64,000 nt of DNA from Thiotrichales bacterium 19S9-11 (lineage in GTDB: Bacteria; Pseudomonadota; Gammaproteobacteria; Francisellales; Francisellaceae). Below are positions 9,799-20,266 of the stretch, piece after piece. Position numbers and translations under genes: made by a program. Positions within the stretch are counted from its first letter, which is position 1, and each line of letters opens with the position of its first letter. The DNA is taken from assembly GCA_021713395.1 (NCBI GenBank), contig JAKJJT010000004.1, positions 62,001 to 126,000 on the forward strand, in the 5' to 3' direction. Below the pieces are notes generated by a model, which saw only the letters and a program-made list of their open reading frames with translations, was not told where the DNA came from and searched no databases.

Positions 9799-11391
9799 CT
9801 AATCCTCAACTAAAACAGTATCTTTTTGACGTAATTGATTACAAAGATCAACAAGTTTTGGGTGAGTAAACCAATAAAAGAATATTAGAGAAGTAATAAA
9901 GACTAGTGGGTAAAACACTTCGCTTGATATTGTTCCATGGCCTTTATATTCCGTAGGGCCAAAGGCAAGTAAGAAGGTAACAACCCAAAGAAAGATAAGC
10001 ATAGGTAGTGACGTGCTTAGGATGTCTTTCATTGAATAGGAGTTATTTCTTCCTAGATTCATAATAATAAAGATACCAAGTAATAAGCTCATAAATAGCG
10101 ATAATTTAACCATGTCAGTATAGCCAACAAAAACTAACAACATGGTGAGTATGAAAAATAATACTGGAGCAACAATATGAGCAAATGGTACTTTAAATGG
10201 CCTTTTTCTATTTGGTTCACTGCGTCGTAGGGCAATTAAAGAAATTGGTGCGGCCATATAACCAATCACATGAAATGCAGTAACTAAAATCATTAACGCT
10301 GCCCAACTATGAAATAACATGAGTAGGCAAGATGCTAAAAAGAAATTAAAAAACATTGCACGTCTAGAAAAGTAGTATTTAGGATCTAACTTTGCGAAGT
10401 ATTTTGGCATTTGACCTTCAGAAGACATAGAGTATAACATGCGAGAGGTGCCACCAAGGTAAGCAATACCAGTGCCAGATGGTGAGATAACTGCATCAGC
10501 ATATAAGATCATGACCATAATATTTAAGCCAAGTGGAATCATTAACTGTACAAAAGGAGAGTTAAAGCTTAGGTTAGCCCAGCCTTTTCCAATGACATCT
10601 TGCGGGTTTACTGCGCCTATAAATGAGGTTTGTAGCAGTAAATAAATACCTAAGCAAACAAAGATTGATAGAAACATTGCTAATGGTAAGTTTTTTTCAG
10701 GCTTTTTAATTTCACTTGCAAATGATAGTGCAATTTGAAAGCCATTAAATGCATAGATCATACCACCAGCGACAATGGCAGCAAAAACAGACTGAGTGCC
10801 ATAGGGGATCCATGTATCTTGATAAGCAGTAAAATTATCAGCATGAAAGGCACTGCCGATTAAGACAATCGCAGTAAATAATGGCACAAAAAATTTAATT
10901 ACGGTCATAGAATTATTAACATAGGCAAAAAAGCGAATGCCAAAAAAGTTAATAAATAAATATAGTAACATTAGAATAAAAGCTGCAAACAAACCTTCTG
11001 GCGTTAAAGAGCCATTAATCATCCAGTTTGATTGCGCATAGTCAGATATGCTAGTTAAATATTGGATTGAGGCTTGTGCTTCAGTTGGAATGACAGCAAC
11101 AATTCCCATCCAGTTAGAAAAGGCAAAAAAGATGCCAAAAGTTTTATTGTGAGAGAGTGCACTCATTCTTGTTGTGACACCACGCATAGGGTACATGGTA
11201 GCAACTTCAGCCATGACAATAGCCATAATAAGTACAATCAAAGCAGTTAAACACCACGCAATGTAAGCCCCGCCTGGGCCAGCACTTTTAGCTGCATAAT
11301 ATGAAGCAAAAAGCCAACCGCTACCCATAATGCAGCAAACACTAGCAGCAGTAGCAGAAAATAATCCAATTTTTTTTCTTTGGGAGCTCAT
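9799..11391 (-). CDS. APC-superfamily amino-acid permease
   Basis: 530 residues with about twelve membrane helices. The first helix has the APC substrate-binding unwound motif in CCIMGSGWLFAS, and the later AGGMIYAFNGFQIALSFASEIKKPEKNLP block (around 208-236) is the conserved helix 6-7 region of APC transporters. It is likely an amino-acid:proton symporter or an exchanger in the inner membrane. The substrate cannot be told from sequence by eye. It is a single gene; the next gene upstream, tkt, is divergent across about 310 bases. Confidence 0.88.
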   Translation of the reverse strand: MSSQRKKIGLFSATAASVCCIMGSGWLFASYYAAKSAGPGGAYIAWCLTALIVLIMAIVMAEVATMYPMRGVTTRMSALSHNKTFGIFFAFSNWMGIVAVIPTEAQASIQYLTSISDYAQSNWMINGSLTPEGLFAAFILMLLYLFINFFGIRFFAYVNNSMTVIKFFVPLFTAIVLIGSAFHADNFTAYQDTWIPYGTQSVFAAIVAGGMIYAFNGFQIALSFASEIKKPEKNLPLAMFLSIFVCLGIYLLLQTSFIGAVNPQDVIGKGWANLSFNSPFVQLMIPLGLNIMVMILYADAVISPSGTGIAYLGGTSRMLYSMSSEGQMPKYFAKLDPKYYFSRRAMFFNFFLASCLLMLFHSWAALMILVTAFHVIGYMAAPISLIALRRSEPNRKRPFKVPFAHIVAPVLFFILTMLLVFVGYTDMVKLSLFMSLLLGIFIIMNLGRNNSYSMKDILSTSLPMLIFLWVVTFLLAFGPTEYKGHGTISSEVFYPLVFITSLIFFYWFTHPKLVDLCNQLRQKDTVLVED

Positions 11392-11705
11392 ATGTTATAA
11401 ATCCTTAAGTTTTGTTACTTAAAATCAAGCGATTTGATCCTTGGGTGATTCGAAATTTCCTTAATGAAAATCGGATATTAGCAAAAAAGGACGGCTCTAA
11501 TCTGTCAAAAAAAGATAGTTTAGTCAACTTAAAGATAAAAAATTTTACTTAAATATATCAAATTTAATTGCTGTGAAATTTTGTATTGGTCAAGAAAATA
11601 GGGGTCAATCTGTTTGAATATAAAATAAAAAAACTAGAAGATTTTATTTTCTTGGTGTTAAAATGGTTTTACTTTTATTTCAAAATTGAATATTGGATGT
11701 TTTCA
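11392..11705. other. Intergenic region between the permease and tkt
   Basis: 314 bases with no gene. The tkt frame is open back to 11586, but the extra N-terminus it would give (Lys, Phe and Tyr-rich) does not resemble transketolases. The region must hold the divergent promoters. I see no hexamer pair that I would trust, no strong hairpin and no copy of the repeats found elsewhere. Confidence 0.6.
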
Positions 11706-13742
11706 ATGAGTATTTCAAGAAAGCAAATAGCAAATGCAATTCGTATGTTAAGTGCTGATGCAGTACAAAAGGCAAAGTCAGGCCATCCAGGGATGCCAAT
11801 GGGTATGGCAGATATCGCAGAAGTATTATGGCGTGACTATTTAAATATTAATCCTTCAAATCCAAATTGGGCCAACCGTGATCGTTTTGTATTATCTAAT
11901 GGTCATGGTTCGATGTTATTGTATTCACTACTTCATTTAAGTGGTTTTGACTTGTCAATTGATGAAATTAAAAACTTTCGTCAAATGGATTCAAAAACAC
12001 CAGGGCATCCAGAATATGGCTATACAGAAGGCGTTGAGACAACAACAGGCCCACTAGGTCAGGGGTTGGCTAATGCAGTTGGTATGGCAATTGCTGAAAA
12101 AGCACTAGCTAGTCGCTTTAATAAGCCAAATCTAGATTTAATAGATCATTATACTTATGTTTTTATGGGTGATGGCTGTTTAATGGAAGGCATCTCTCAT
12201 GAAGTTTGCTCATTAGCTGGTACTTTAGGTCTTGGTAAATTAATCACTTTTTGGGATGATAATGGCATCTCAATTGATGGGGAAGTTGAAGGTTGGTTTA
12301 CTGAAAATGTACCTGAGCGCTTTAAAGCTTATGGCTGGCAAGTGATAACTGATGTTGATGGACATAATGCTGAGGCGATTAAAAAAGCAATTGACCAAGC
12401 AAGAAGTGAAACATCAAAACCAACGATTATCTGTACACGTACCACAATAGGTTATGGTTCACCTAATAAGGCAGGTAAAGAGTCATGTCATGGTGCGCCA
12501 TTAGGTGATGATGAAATTGAACTGGTACGAAAAGAGCTAGACTGGAATTATCCACCATTTGAAATTCCCAAAGAGATCTATCAAGCGTGGAGCTTAAAAG
12601 ATAAGGGTAGAGAGAAAGAAGCAGAGTGGGAAACATTACGCAAACAATATTTAAGTCAGTATGCAAAAGAAACAGCTGAATTTGATCGTTTAACGGCCTC
12701 AAAATTTCATCAGTTACCAGAAAATTGGGATAGTTTCTGTAATGATTGGTTAAACGACATTGTTAAAGATGACAAAACCATTGCTACTCGTAAAGCATCT
12801 CAAATTGCTCTTGATTATTTAGGTGAGGCATTACCAGAGCTTTTAGGTGGTTCAGCAGATTTAACCGGTTCGAATTTGACAAATCATAAGGCGTCTAAAG
12901 TCATCACGCATGATGACTTCTCTGGTAACTATATCTCTTATGGCGTGCGTGAGTTTGGTATGAGTGCAATTATGAATGGCATAATATTACATGGAGGTTT
13001 TAGACCTTATGGTGGTACATTTATGGTCTTTACTGACTATGCAAGAAACGCTATCAGAATGAGTGCTTTAATGAAGCAACCGGTGATCTATGTCATGACA
13101 CATGATTCAATCGGTTTAGGTGAAGATGGTCCTACACATCAGCCAGTAGAACAGTTAGCTTCACTTCGTGTGATCCCAAATTTAAATGTTTGGCGTCCTT
13201 GTGATATTTTTGAGACACAAGTTGCCTGGCAGTGTGCAGTTGAAGACAAAAATACGCCTAGCATTCTTTCTTTATCAAGACATAATTTGCCTCAATTAAT
13301 CGAGGATGCAGCTTACGCTGAAAAAGTACGAAAAGGTGGTTATATTTTAAGTGAAAGTGCAAGTCCTGATGTTGTGTTAGCCGCAACGGGTTCTGAAGTA
13401 ACTTTAGTTGTTGATGCAGCGAAAGCATTAGCAGAAAAAGGCATTAATGTGAGGGTTGTCTCAGTGCCTTGCATGGATATATTTAGACAACAATCTAAAG
13501 ATTATCAGGATGAGGTGATACCTAAAGGTATTCCAGCAGTTGCAGTGGAAGCGGGCGTTAAGGAAAGTTGGTATGGTTTATTAGGCATAGATCATGAGGT
13601 GATTTCGATTGATTCATTTGGTGAGTCCGCGCCAGCATCAAAACTTTTTGAGCATTTTGGTTTTACAGTTAACTCTATTGTAGAAAAAGCAAATGTTGTA
13701 ATTAATCGTTCAAATAAGCATAGCCAATCAGTAAATGCTTAA
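11706..13742 (+). CDS. tkt: Transketolase
   Basis: 678 residues from the ATG at 11706, which is chosen because the family starts with xSRxxLANAIRxLSxDAVQxAxSGHPGxPMGMA, exactly as here; GGA at 11695-11697 is eight bases upstream. The thiamine diphosphate motif [12 protein letters not shown]...DDNGIS and the central pyrimidine-binding domain ([21 protein letters not shown]) are intact. It moves two-carbon units in the non-oxidative pentose phosphate pathway. It heads the sugar-phosphate cluster tkt / POT transporter / gap / pgk / pyk / fba. Confidence 0.97.
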   Translation: MSISRKQIANAIRMLSADAVQKAKSGHPGMPMGMADIAEVLWRDYLNINPSNPNWANRDRFVLSNGHGSMLLYSLLHLSGFDLSIDEIKNFRQMDSKTPGHPEYGYTEGVETTTGPLGQGLANAVGMAIAEKALASRFNKPNLDLIDHYTYVFMGDGCLMEGISHEVCSLAGTLGLGKLITFWDDNGISIDGEVEGWFTENVPERFKAYGWQVITDVDGHNAEAIKKAIDQARSETSKPTIICTRTTIGYGSPNKAGKESCHGAPLGDDEIELVRKELDWNYPPFEIPKEIYQAWSLKDKGREKEAEWETLRKQYLSQYAKETAEFDRLTASKFHQLPENWDSFCNDWLNDIVKDDKTIATRKASQIALDYLGEALPELLGGSADLTGSNLTNHKASKVITHDDFSGNYISYGVREFGMSAIMNGIILHGGFRPYGGTFMVFTDYARNAIRMSALMKQPVIYVMTHDSIGLGEDGPTHQPVEQLASLRVIPNLNVWRPCDIFETQVAWQCAVEDKNTPSILSLSRHNLPQLIEDAAYAEKVRKGGYILSESASPDVVLAATGSEVTLVVDAAKALAEKGINVRVVSVPCMDIFRQQSKDYQDEVIPKGIPAVAVEAGVKESWYGLLGIDHEVISIDSFGESAPASKLFEHFGFTVNSIVEKANVVINRSNKHSQSVNA

Positions 13743-13831
13743 TTAGTCTGCTTGTTCTTTTTTATAGGGGAGTTCTGTGTGAGCTTGTCTTAGTTTATTT
13801 ATGGAGATATCAGTTAATGAAGGAAGATTTT

Positions 13832-15259
13832 ATGCCATCTGGCGTTTATTATATTAATGCCATTCAAACTTTTTCAACTGTTGGTTTTGCTGTTTTACTT
13901 GGGACGCTTAACTTATATTTACAATCACTGGGAATGCCGGTTGATAAAGTTAATATTCTAGTTGCGAGCTTTTTTGCGCTTAACTTTTTATTACACTTTT
14001 TAGGTGGCTCTTTAGGTGGTGGCATTATGAGCTTTCGCGGGCTGTTTACTATAAGTTTATTACTACAAATTGCAGGCTTGATTTTTATAGCTACACAAGA
14101 GATGAACATGGTTTTGGGTGGCATGGCCTTATTTTTAACGGGTAGCGGTTTAAATGTTAGTTGTGTAAATATGATGTTGATGCAATTATTTAAACGTGAT
14201 GATGAACGTAGGCGAGTTGCTTTTTCTATTAATTATAGCTGTATGAATTTAGGCTTTATTATTGGTTTTTTAATAGGGGGCTACTTTCAAAGCTTAAATC
14301 ACTATGACTATGCATTTTATACAGCAGCTATTTGTCTTGTTATTTGTGGTATTTTTCTATCATTTGCATGGCCTTATGTAAATGACAAAATGACTTACTT
14401 TGCAACAACATTTAGCAAATCAATATTAAAATGGTTTAGTGCGCCAGCTGTTATGATTGTTTGTTTTTTGATTTCATGGTTTTTAATGCATCATGCAACT
14501 ATAGGCGCTATGTTAATTTATTTGTCATTTATCTTTATTTTAACTTTTATGATATATATGGCAGTTTCATCAGAAAGAACCTATCGAAATAAAATCTTTG
14601 CTTATCTAGTTTTATCAGCAACAGCAATGATATTTGCCTTTGTACAAGGTTTGCAATCAACAGGTATTGCAAACTTTGTTAAATATAATACAAATTTGAG
14701 TATATTCGGTGTTCAGTTTGCACAAAGTACAGTCAATATGTTTGAGTCATTAGGCGTGATTGTGTTTGGGTTATTTTTCGCTTTGACATTAAATCGACAA
14801 AGAAGAAATAATAAAGTACAACGCTCTGAAAAAACCATAGCGAGTGGTTTGGGTATTATGGCAATTGCGTTTATGATGATTCCTATTGGTATTTATTTTG
14901 CTGATAGTTTAGGGACGGTTAAGTTGATATTTCCGGCCTTATTATTGTTTATTACAGCAGCATCTGAAATTCGAGTGAACTCAACAAACTATTCATTGCC
15001 TGGAGAGCTAGGCAAGCCAAAGCACCAAGGGTTGTTTACTGGTTATTTATTCTTAAATGTAGCCATGGGAATTAATCTTTCAGGCCCAATTTCAAATATG
15101 ATTATTGGTAATGTTGACAATTTAGCGGACATTTCAGCTCTAGAGACTAACCCTATGTATATGAAAACATTTTTAATACTAACTGTTATTTCACTAGGTG
15201 TGACTTTATTTTATTTTGTAATACAAAAATGGCTAAAAAACTTAATGACAGTTGCTTAA
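13832..15259 (+). CDS. POT/PTR-like major facilitator transporter (peptide uptake likely)
   Basis: 475 residues, about twelve to fourteen hydrophobic helices. Overall pattern and motifs (LGGSLGGGIMSFRGLFTISLL in the helix 2-3 region, FSINYSCMNLGFIIGFLIGGYFQ near 140-165) fit the proton-dependent oligopeptide transporter branch of the MFS. The ATG at 13832 is preferred over the one at 13817 because AGGAAG (13821-13826) lies five bases before it. It sits inside a sugar-phosphate cluster, which is unusual; the substrate could equally be a small metabolite. The classification as POT is less sure than that it is an MFS protein. Confidence 0.7.
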   Translation: MPSGVYYINAIQTFSTVGFAVLLGTLNLYLQSLGMPVDKVNILVASFFALNFLLHFLGGSLGGGIMSFRGLFTISLLLQIAGLIFIATQEMNMVLGGMALFLTGSGLNVSCVNMMLMQLFKRDDERRRVAFSINYSCMNLGFIIGFLIGGYFQSLNHYDYAFYTAAICLVICGIFLSFAWPYVNDKMTYFATTFSKSILKWFSAPAVMIVCFLISWFLMHHATIGAMLIYLSFIFILTFMIYMAVSSERTYRNKIFAYLVLSATAMIFAFVQGLQSTGIANFVKYNTNLSIFGVQFAQSTVNMFESLGVIVFGLFFALTLNRQRRNNKVQRSEKTIASGLGIMAIAFMMIPIGIYFADSLGTVKLIFPALLLFITAASEIRVNSTNYSLPGELGKPKHQGLFTGYLFLNVAMGINLSGPISNMIIGNVDNLADISALETNPMYMKTFLILTVISLGVTLFYFVIQKWLKNLMTVA

Positions 15260-15384
15260 TGTCAATTATTCCGATGATTATTGCCACACCCCCCTTTACG
15301 AGGTGATGTAAAAAGATTATTGTAGTGTTGGTAAAATTTTAGATATCAAGTTTTTGGTTTAATTATATAAAGGAGCTCTTAATT

Positions 15385-16398
15385 ATGGGTATTCGAGTTG
15401 CAATTAATGGTTATGGTCGTATTGGCCGTTTAGTTTTACGTGCCGTTTATGAAGGTGGGCACCAGTCTGATATTCAAATAGTTGCAATTAATGATTTAGG
15501 TGCAAAAGAAGCAAATGTTCATTTAACAAAATATGACTCAGTTCATGGCCGATTTAATGCAGATGTATCATTATCTGGGGATAATATGGTTGTTAATGGC
15601 GATAGCATCAAACTTTTATCAGAAAGAAATCCGCAAGATTTACCGTGGAGCGATTTAGGCGTTGATATTGTTTATGAGTGTACCGGCATTTTTAACTCTA
15701 AAGAAAAAGCAAGTGCGCATTTGACAGCAGGTGCCAAGAAAGTATTGATTTCTGCACCAGGTGGAAATGATGTTGATGCAACGATTGTTTATGGTGTAAA
15801 CCATGAGGTTTTAAAAGCATCTGATACGGTTGTTTCTAATGCATCGTGTACAACAAATTGTTTAGCGCCAGTCGCTAAAGTGCTACATGAGTCTGTTGGC
15901 ATTGATAATGGCTTAATGACAACAGTTCATGCTTACACCAATGATCAAAATACAGTAGATGCTATTCATAGTGATCTTCGTCGTGCAAGAGCAGCGGCTG
16001 TTTCAATTATTCCTTCAAAAACAGGTGCAGCAGCAGCTGTTGGTTTAGTTTTGCCTGAGTTAAATGGTAGGTTAGATGGTTTTGCTATGCGTATTCCAGC
16101 ACCCAATGTATCTGTTGTTGACTTGACATTTAATGCTAATAAGGAAACATCAATTGAGGAAATTAATCAATTAATGAAGAACGCAGCTCAATCAGCACAG
16201 CTCAAAGGTATTTTAGGTTATAATGATGAGCCACTTGTTTCAATTGACTATAATCATGACCCAAGACCTTCAGTTTTTGATGCAACTCAGACTCGAGTGC
16301 AAGGAAAGTTAGTTAAAGTACTTTCTTGGTATGATAATGAGTGGGGTTTTTCAAATCAAATGCTAAGAACAACGAAGTATTGGATGCAAGTACAATAA
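15385..16398 (+). CDS. gap: Glyceraldehyde-3-phosphate dehydrogenase
   Basis: 337 residues. N-terminal NAD-binding GYGRIGR (9-15), Asp37 in INDLG which favours NAD over NADP, the catalytic Cys155 in [12 protein letters not shown], and the C-terminal [13 protein letters not shown]. It oxidises glyceraldehyde-3-phosphate to 1,3-bisphosphoglycerate. AAGGAG lies just upstream of the ATG. It is followed by pgk with a terminator-like hairpin between the two genes. Confidence 0.98.
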   Translation: MGIRVAINGYGRIGRLVLRAVYEGGHQSDIQIVAINDLGAKEANVHLTKYDSVHGRFNADVSLSGDNMVVNGDSIKLLSERNPQDLPWSDLGVDIVYECTGIFNSKEKASAHLTAGAKKVLISAPGGNDVDATIVYGVNHEVLKASDTVVSNASCTTNCLAPVAKVLHESVGIDNGLMTTVHAYTNDQNTVDAIHSDLRRARAAAVSIIPSKTGAAAAVGLVLPELNGRLDGFAMRIPAPNVSVVDLTFNANKETSIEEINQLMKNAAQSAQLKGILGYNDEPLVSIDYNHDPRPSVFDATQTRVQGKLVKVLSWYDNEWGFSNQMLRTTKYWMQVQ

Positions 16399-16413
16399 AC
16401 TGAATTTATTTAG

Positions 16414-16441
16414 AAGGCATGGTTTCCATGCCTTTTTTGTT
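16414..16441 (+). terminator. Hairpin with U-run between gap and pgk
   Basis: A perfect nine-base-pair stem (AAGGCATGG / CCATGCCTT) with a three-base loop (16414-16434) is followed by a T-rich run. It has the form of a Rho-independent terminator, but it ends only a few bases before the pgk Shine-Dalgarno (AAAGAGG, 16444-16450) on the same strand. It may reduce read-through into pgk, or protect the 3' end of a processed gap mRNA. Confidence 0.8.
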
Positions 16442-16459
16442 TTAAAGAGGTTGAAAAAT

Positions 16460-17638
16460 ATGCTATCAGTTGAAAATATTGATGTAAAAAATAAAAAAGT
16501 ATTGGTTCGAGTTGATTTTAATGTGCCAGTAAAAGATGGTCATGTCATTAGTGATATTCGCATTAAGGCAGCATTGCCAACGATTCAACACTTGCTAGAG
16601 AATAAAGCTACTGTCATTTTAATGTCTCATTTAGGTAGACCAGTCGAGGGGCAGTATGATGAACAATACTCATTAGCACCAGTTGCTAAGCGACTAAGTG
16701 AACTGTTAAATCAGCCAGTAAAATTAGAAAAAAGCTATTTGATAGATAATGTGGCGGTGGAGAAAGACACCATTACTTTACTAGAGAATGTGCGCTTTAA
16801 TGTTGGTGAGAAAAAAAATGATGCTCAATTAGCTAAAACATTAGCTAATCTTTGTGATGTGTTTGTAATGGATGCATTTGCAACCGCTCATCGTGCCCAA
16901 GCTTCAACTTATGGTGTAGCAGAGTATGCACCTGTTGCTTGTGGCGGTATGTTACTAGTTAGAGAGTTAGAAGCATTATCAAAGGCATTGTCTAACCCAA
17001 AACATCCATTAGTTGCAATTGTTGGTGGCTCTAAAGTCACAACAAAACTAACGGTTTTAAAGAATTTAAGCCAGAAAGTAGACCAGTTAATCATTGGTGG
17101 TGGTATCCTAAACACATTCTTAGCGGCAAAAGGCCATTCAGTTGGCGCATCATTGTATGAGCCAGAATTAATCGATGAAGCAAATGCAATATTAGCTGAT
17201 ATTAGTGATCGAGGCGGTAATATTCCATTGCCAAACGATGTTAGAGTCGCAAAAGAGTTTAATGAAAACGCCCAAGCAACGATAAAAACACTATCTGAAG
17301 TTGAGTCAGATGATATGATCTTGGATGTTGGTCCAAGTTTTGAGAACGATTTAGAAAAAATATTAACACAAGCAGGCACTATTTTATGGAATGGCCCTGT
17401 TGGCGTATTTGAATTTGATGCTTTTTCTGAAGGAACAAAAGCGCTAGCAAAAGCAATCGCTGCATCAGAAGCTTTTTCAGTTGCAGGTGGTGGTGATACG
17501 ATTGCGGCAATTGAAAAATTTAAAATAGAAGATAAACTTTCTTATATCTCAACGGCAGGTGGTGCTTTTTTAGAGTTTCTAGAAGGTAAAGTATTGCCAG
17601 CGGTTGATATTTTAGAAAAACGAGCAAATATGGGTTGA
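16460..17638 (+). CDS. pgk: Phosphoglycerate kinase
   Basis: 392 residues from the ATG at 16460; an in-frame TTG at 16451 would add three residues but AAAGAGG (16444-16450) is best spaced for the ATG. The substrate-binding [21 protein letters not shown] and ENVRF motifs and the nucleotide-binding [12 protein letters not shown] near the C-terminus are present. It makes ATP from 1,3-bisphosphoglycerate. The pyk gene begins four bases after its stop. Confidence 0.98.
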   Translation: MLSVENIDVKNKKVLVRVDFNVPVKDGHVISDIRIKAALPTIQHLLENKATVILMSHLGRPVEGQYDEQYSLAPVAKRLSELLNQPVKLEKSYLIDNVAVEKDTITLLENVRFNVGEKKNDAQLAKTLANLCDVFVMDAFATAHRAQASTYGVAEYAPVACGGMLLVRELEALSKALSNPKHPLVAIVGGSKVTTKLTVLKNLSQKVDQLIIGGGILNTFLAAKGHSVGASLYEPELIDEANAILADISDRGGNIPLPNDVRVAKEFNENAQATIKTLSEVESDDMILDVGPSFENDLEKILTQAGTILWNGPVGVFEFDAFSEGTKALAKAIAASEAFSVAGGGDTIAAIEKFKIEDKLSYISTAGGAFLEFLEGKVLPAVDILEKRANMG

Positions 17639-17642
17639 TTTT

Positions 17643-19082
17643 ATGAGCAAAAGAACAAAAATTTTAGCAACTATAGGCCCTGCAAGCGAGTCTGAAGAAG
17701 TTTTAACTCAAATGATTAAAGCAGGGCTTAATGCAGTTAGATGTAACTTTTCTCATGGCAGTCATGATGATCATAGAGCACGCATTAAATTAATTCGAAA
17801 AATTGCCAAAAAGTTAGGTGTTACCATTGGTATTTTAGGCGATTTGCAAGGACCAAAAATTCGAGTTTCTCGCTTTAAAAATAAAAAGATTGATCTTAAA
17901 AAAGGGAATGAGTTTATATTGGATGCGGATCAGTCTGTCGACTCAGGAGATGAGAAGTCTGTGGGTATTGACTATAAGGCATTACCGAAAGATGTAAAAA
18001 AAGGTGATATTTTACTTTTAGATGACGGGAAAGTCATTTTAACAGTGAAAAAAGTGACGGGTAATAAAGTATTAACTGAAGTTACTGTAGGTGGTCCACT
18101 TTCCAATAATAAAGGCATAAATAAGCAAGGTGGTGGCCTAACAGCGCCAGCACTCACAGATAAAGATAAAGAAGATATTAAGCTAGCTGCGGAGTTAGAA
18201 GTTGATTATTTAGCTGTTTCTTTTCCAAGAGATGATAATGACATGAATGAAGCTCGCAAGCTAATTGAAGAAGCAGGTTGGAGGCATGCCTCGCTTGTTG
18301 CAAAAGTAGAGCGTGTTGAAGCAGTTGAAAATATTGATCGTATTGTTGAAGCATCAGATGCAATTATGATTGCTAGAGGAGACTTAGCAGTTGAGGTTGG
18401 CCAAGAAAATGTACCAGCGATTCAAAAAATGATTATTAGTAAAACGCGCCAGCAAGATAAAGTAGCGATTACAGCAACGCAAATGATGGAGTCTATGATT
18501 ACATCGCCAACGCCAACGCGTGCTGAGGTTTCTGATGTTGCAAATGCTGTTTTAGACGGAACTGATGTCGTTATGCTATCAGCTGAAACAGCAGCAGGAG
18601 AGTATCCTGTAGAAACAATTGAACAGATGAGTAAAACTTGTCAGGCAGCAGAACAAAGCGATTTGGTAAGTATTGTTAAAAAGCCTAAAGCTAATAAAGC
18701 AGTTGAACGTATTGATTCAGCCATTGCATTATCAGCAGTTTTTTTAGCAAACCATGTTAATGTTAAAGCGATTATATCTTTGACAGAATCAGGTTCAACT
18801 GCGCGTTTAATGTCAAGAATTAATACGCACTTGCCAATTTATGGTTTAACACGAAATCAAGATACAAAAGGTCGCATGACGTTATATCGAGGCGTTGAAC
18901 CAATTGATTTTGATTCTACGCGCATGCCAAGATTTTATGTTAATCGCTCAGCGGTTGAAGAGCTGGTTAAACGTGGTGCGGTGCAAGAAGGTGATTGGGT
19001 GCTTCTAACATCAGGTGATCATATGGGTGTTCTAGGTGGTACAAATAAAATTAAAGTTGTTCAAGTCGGAAATGTTGTATAA
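17643..19082 (+). CDS. pyk: Pyruvate kinase
   Basis: 479 residues. N-terminal KILATIGPASES and NFSHG, the B-domain insertion (about 70-165), the active-site signature VAKVERVEAVENIDRIVEASDAIMIARGDLAVEVG split across positions 215-250, and the cation-site loop TPTRAEVSDVANAVLDGTD. It transfers phosphate from phosphoenolpyruvate to ADP. Tightly spaced between pgk and fba, so transcribed with them. Confidence 0.98.
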   Translation: MSKRTKILATIGPASESEEVLTQMIKAGLNAVRCNFSHGSHDDHRARIKLIRKIAKKLGVTIGILGDLQGPKIRVSRFKNKKIDLKKGNEFILDADQSVDSGDEKSVGIDYKALPKDVKKGDILLLDDGKVILTVKKVTGNKVLTEVTVGGPLSNNKGINKQGGGLTAPALTDKDKEDIKLAAELEVDYLAVSFPRDDNDMNEARKLIEEAGWRHASLVAKVERVEAVENIDRIVEASDAIMIARGDLAVEVGQENVPAIQKMIISKTRQQDKVAITATQMMESMITSPTPTRAEVSDVANAVLDGTDVVMLSAETAAGEYPVETIEQMSKTCQAAEQSDLVSIVKKPKANKAVERIDSAIALSAVFLANHVNVKAIISLTESGSTARLMSRINTHLPIYGLTRNQDTKGRMTLYRGVEPIDFDSTRMPRFYVNRSAVEELVKRGAVQEGDWVLLTSGDHMGVLGGTNKIKVVQVGNVV

Positions 19083-19095
19083 AGGAGAGTAACTA

Positions 19096-20160
19096 ATGCC
19101 ATTAGTTTCATTAAGACAATTATTAGATCATGCTGCGGAAAATCAATACGGTTTGCCAGCTTTTAATGTAAATAATTTAGAGCAGATTAGAGCGGTAATG
19201 GAAGCAGCAAATGAGGTTGATAGTCCAGTTATTTTACAAGCATCAGCAGGCGCAAGAAAATATGCAGGTTCGAACTTCATTCGTCATTTAGTATTAGCTG
19301 CTATTGCAGAGTACCCGCACTTGCCAGTCGTTATGCATCAGGACCATGGAACATCACCAGCTGTTTGCCAAAGATCGATTCAGTTAGGATTTTCATCGGT
19401 AATGATGGATGGTTCATTAAAGTCAGACGGTAAAACACCGGCAGACTATGATTATAATGTTGATGTAACACAAAAAACAGTTGCTATGGCACATGCTTGT
19501 GGCGTTTCTGTTGAAGGTGAGCTTGGATGTCTTGGTTCATTAGAAACAGGTGAAGCAGGAGAAGAAGATGGTGTTGGTGCTGTTGGTAAATTATCACAAG
19601 ATCAGTTATTAACAGATCCTGAAGAAGCAGCTCAGTTTGTTAAAGAGACTAAAGTTGACGCATTAGCAATTGCTATTGGCACAAGTCATGGCGCTTATAA
19701 ATTTACACGTCCGCCAACAGGTGATATTTTAGCAATTAATCGCATTAAAGAGATTAATAAACGTATTCCAGATACGCATTTAGTTATGCATGGTTCGTCT
19801 TCAGTTCCACAAGATTGGCTGGCCGTGATTAATGAGTATGGTGGTGATATGGGTGAGACTTATGGCGTGCCTGTTGAGGAAATTCAAGAGGCGATTAAGT
19901 ATGGTGTTAGAAAAGTTAATATTGATACGGACTTAAGAATGGCTGCAACAGGTGCAATACGTCGATTTATGGCAACAAATAAAGCTGAATTTGACCCACG
20001 TAAGTATAATATGGTAGCAAAAGAAGCCATGCGTGATATTTGTAAAGCACGTTATGAGGCTTTTGGCTGTGCTTCAATGGCATCAAAAATTAAACCAGTA
20101 TCATTAGAAGCTATGTTTGAGCGCTATGAAACAGGAGATCTAGATCCACGAGTAAATTAA
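19096..20160 (+). CDS. fba: Class II fructose-bisphosphate aldolase
   Basis: 354 residues. Zinc ligands and substrate-binding residues appear in [42 protein letters not shown], and VMHGSSSVP. The Calvin-type subgroup of class II aldolases shares the YGVPVEEI...[14 protein letters not shown] block seen here. It cleaves fructose-1,6-bisphosphate and works in both glycolysis and gluconeogenesis. Last gene of the gap-pgk-pyk-fba run, 13 bases after pyk, with AAAGGAGAG upstream. No clear terminator was seen after it. Confidence 0.97.
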   Translation: MPLVSLRQLLDHAAENQYGLPAFNVNNLEQIRAVMEAANEVDSPVILQASAGARKYAGSNFIRHLVLAAIAEYPHLPVVMHQDHGTSPAVCQRSIQLGFSSVMMDGSLKSDGKTPADYDYNVDVTQKTVAMAHACGVSVEGELGCLGSLETGEAGEEDGVGAVGKLSQDQLLTDPEEAAQFVKETKVDALAIAIGTSHGAYKFTRPPTGDILAINRIKEINKRIPDTHLVMHGSSSVPQDWLAVINEYGGDMGETYGVPVEEIQEAIKYGVRKVNIDTDLRMAATGAIRRFMATNKAEFDPRKYNMVAKEAMRDICKARYEAFGCASMASKIKPVSLEAMFERYETGDLDPRVN

Positions 20161-20266
20161 AAAAAAACAGCAATTAGTTGTAATAGGTCATAACTATTTT
20201 AAATTGACTTTTAAATTTTTTCATGGTAAAAACCTAGTTGTGGGGTTTAAAATAGGTCTATTTCTT

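Noticed and set aside
11586-11705. Extra N-terminal extension of tkt by 40 codons
   Set aside because: The added residues do not resemble transketolases, and a suitable start with GGA eight bases upstream exists at 11706.
16909-17379. Minus-strand ORF of 156 codons inside pgk
   Set aside because: Antisense shadow of a conserved pgk; composition (Ser, Phe, Asn) typical of reverse frames in this AT-rich DNA.
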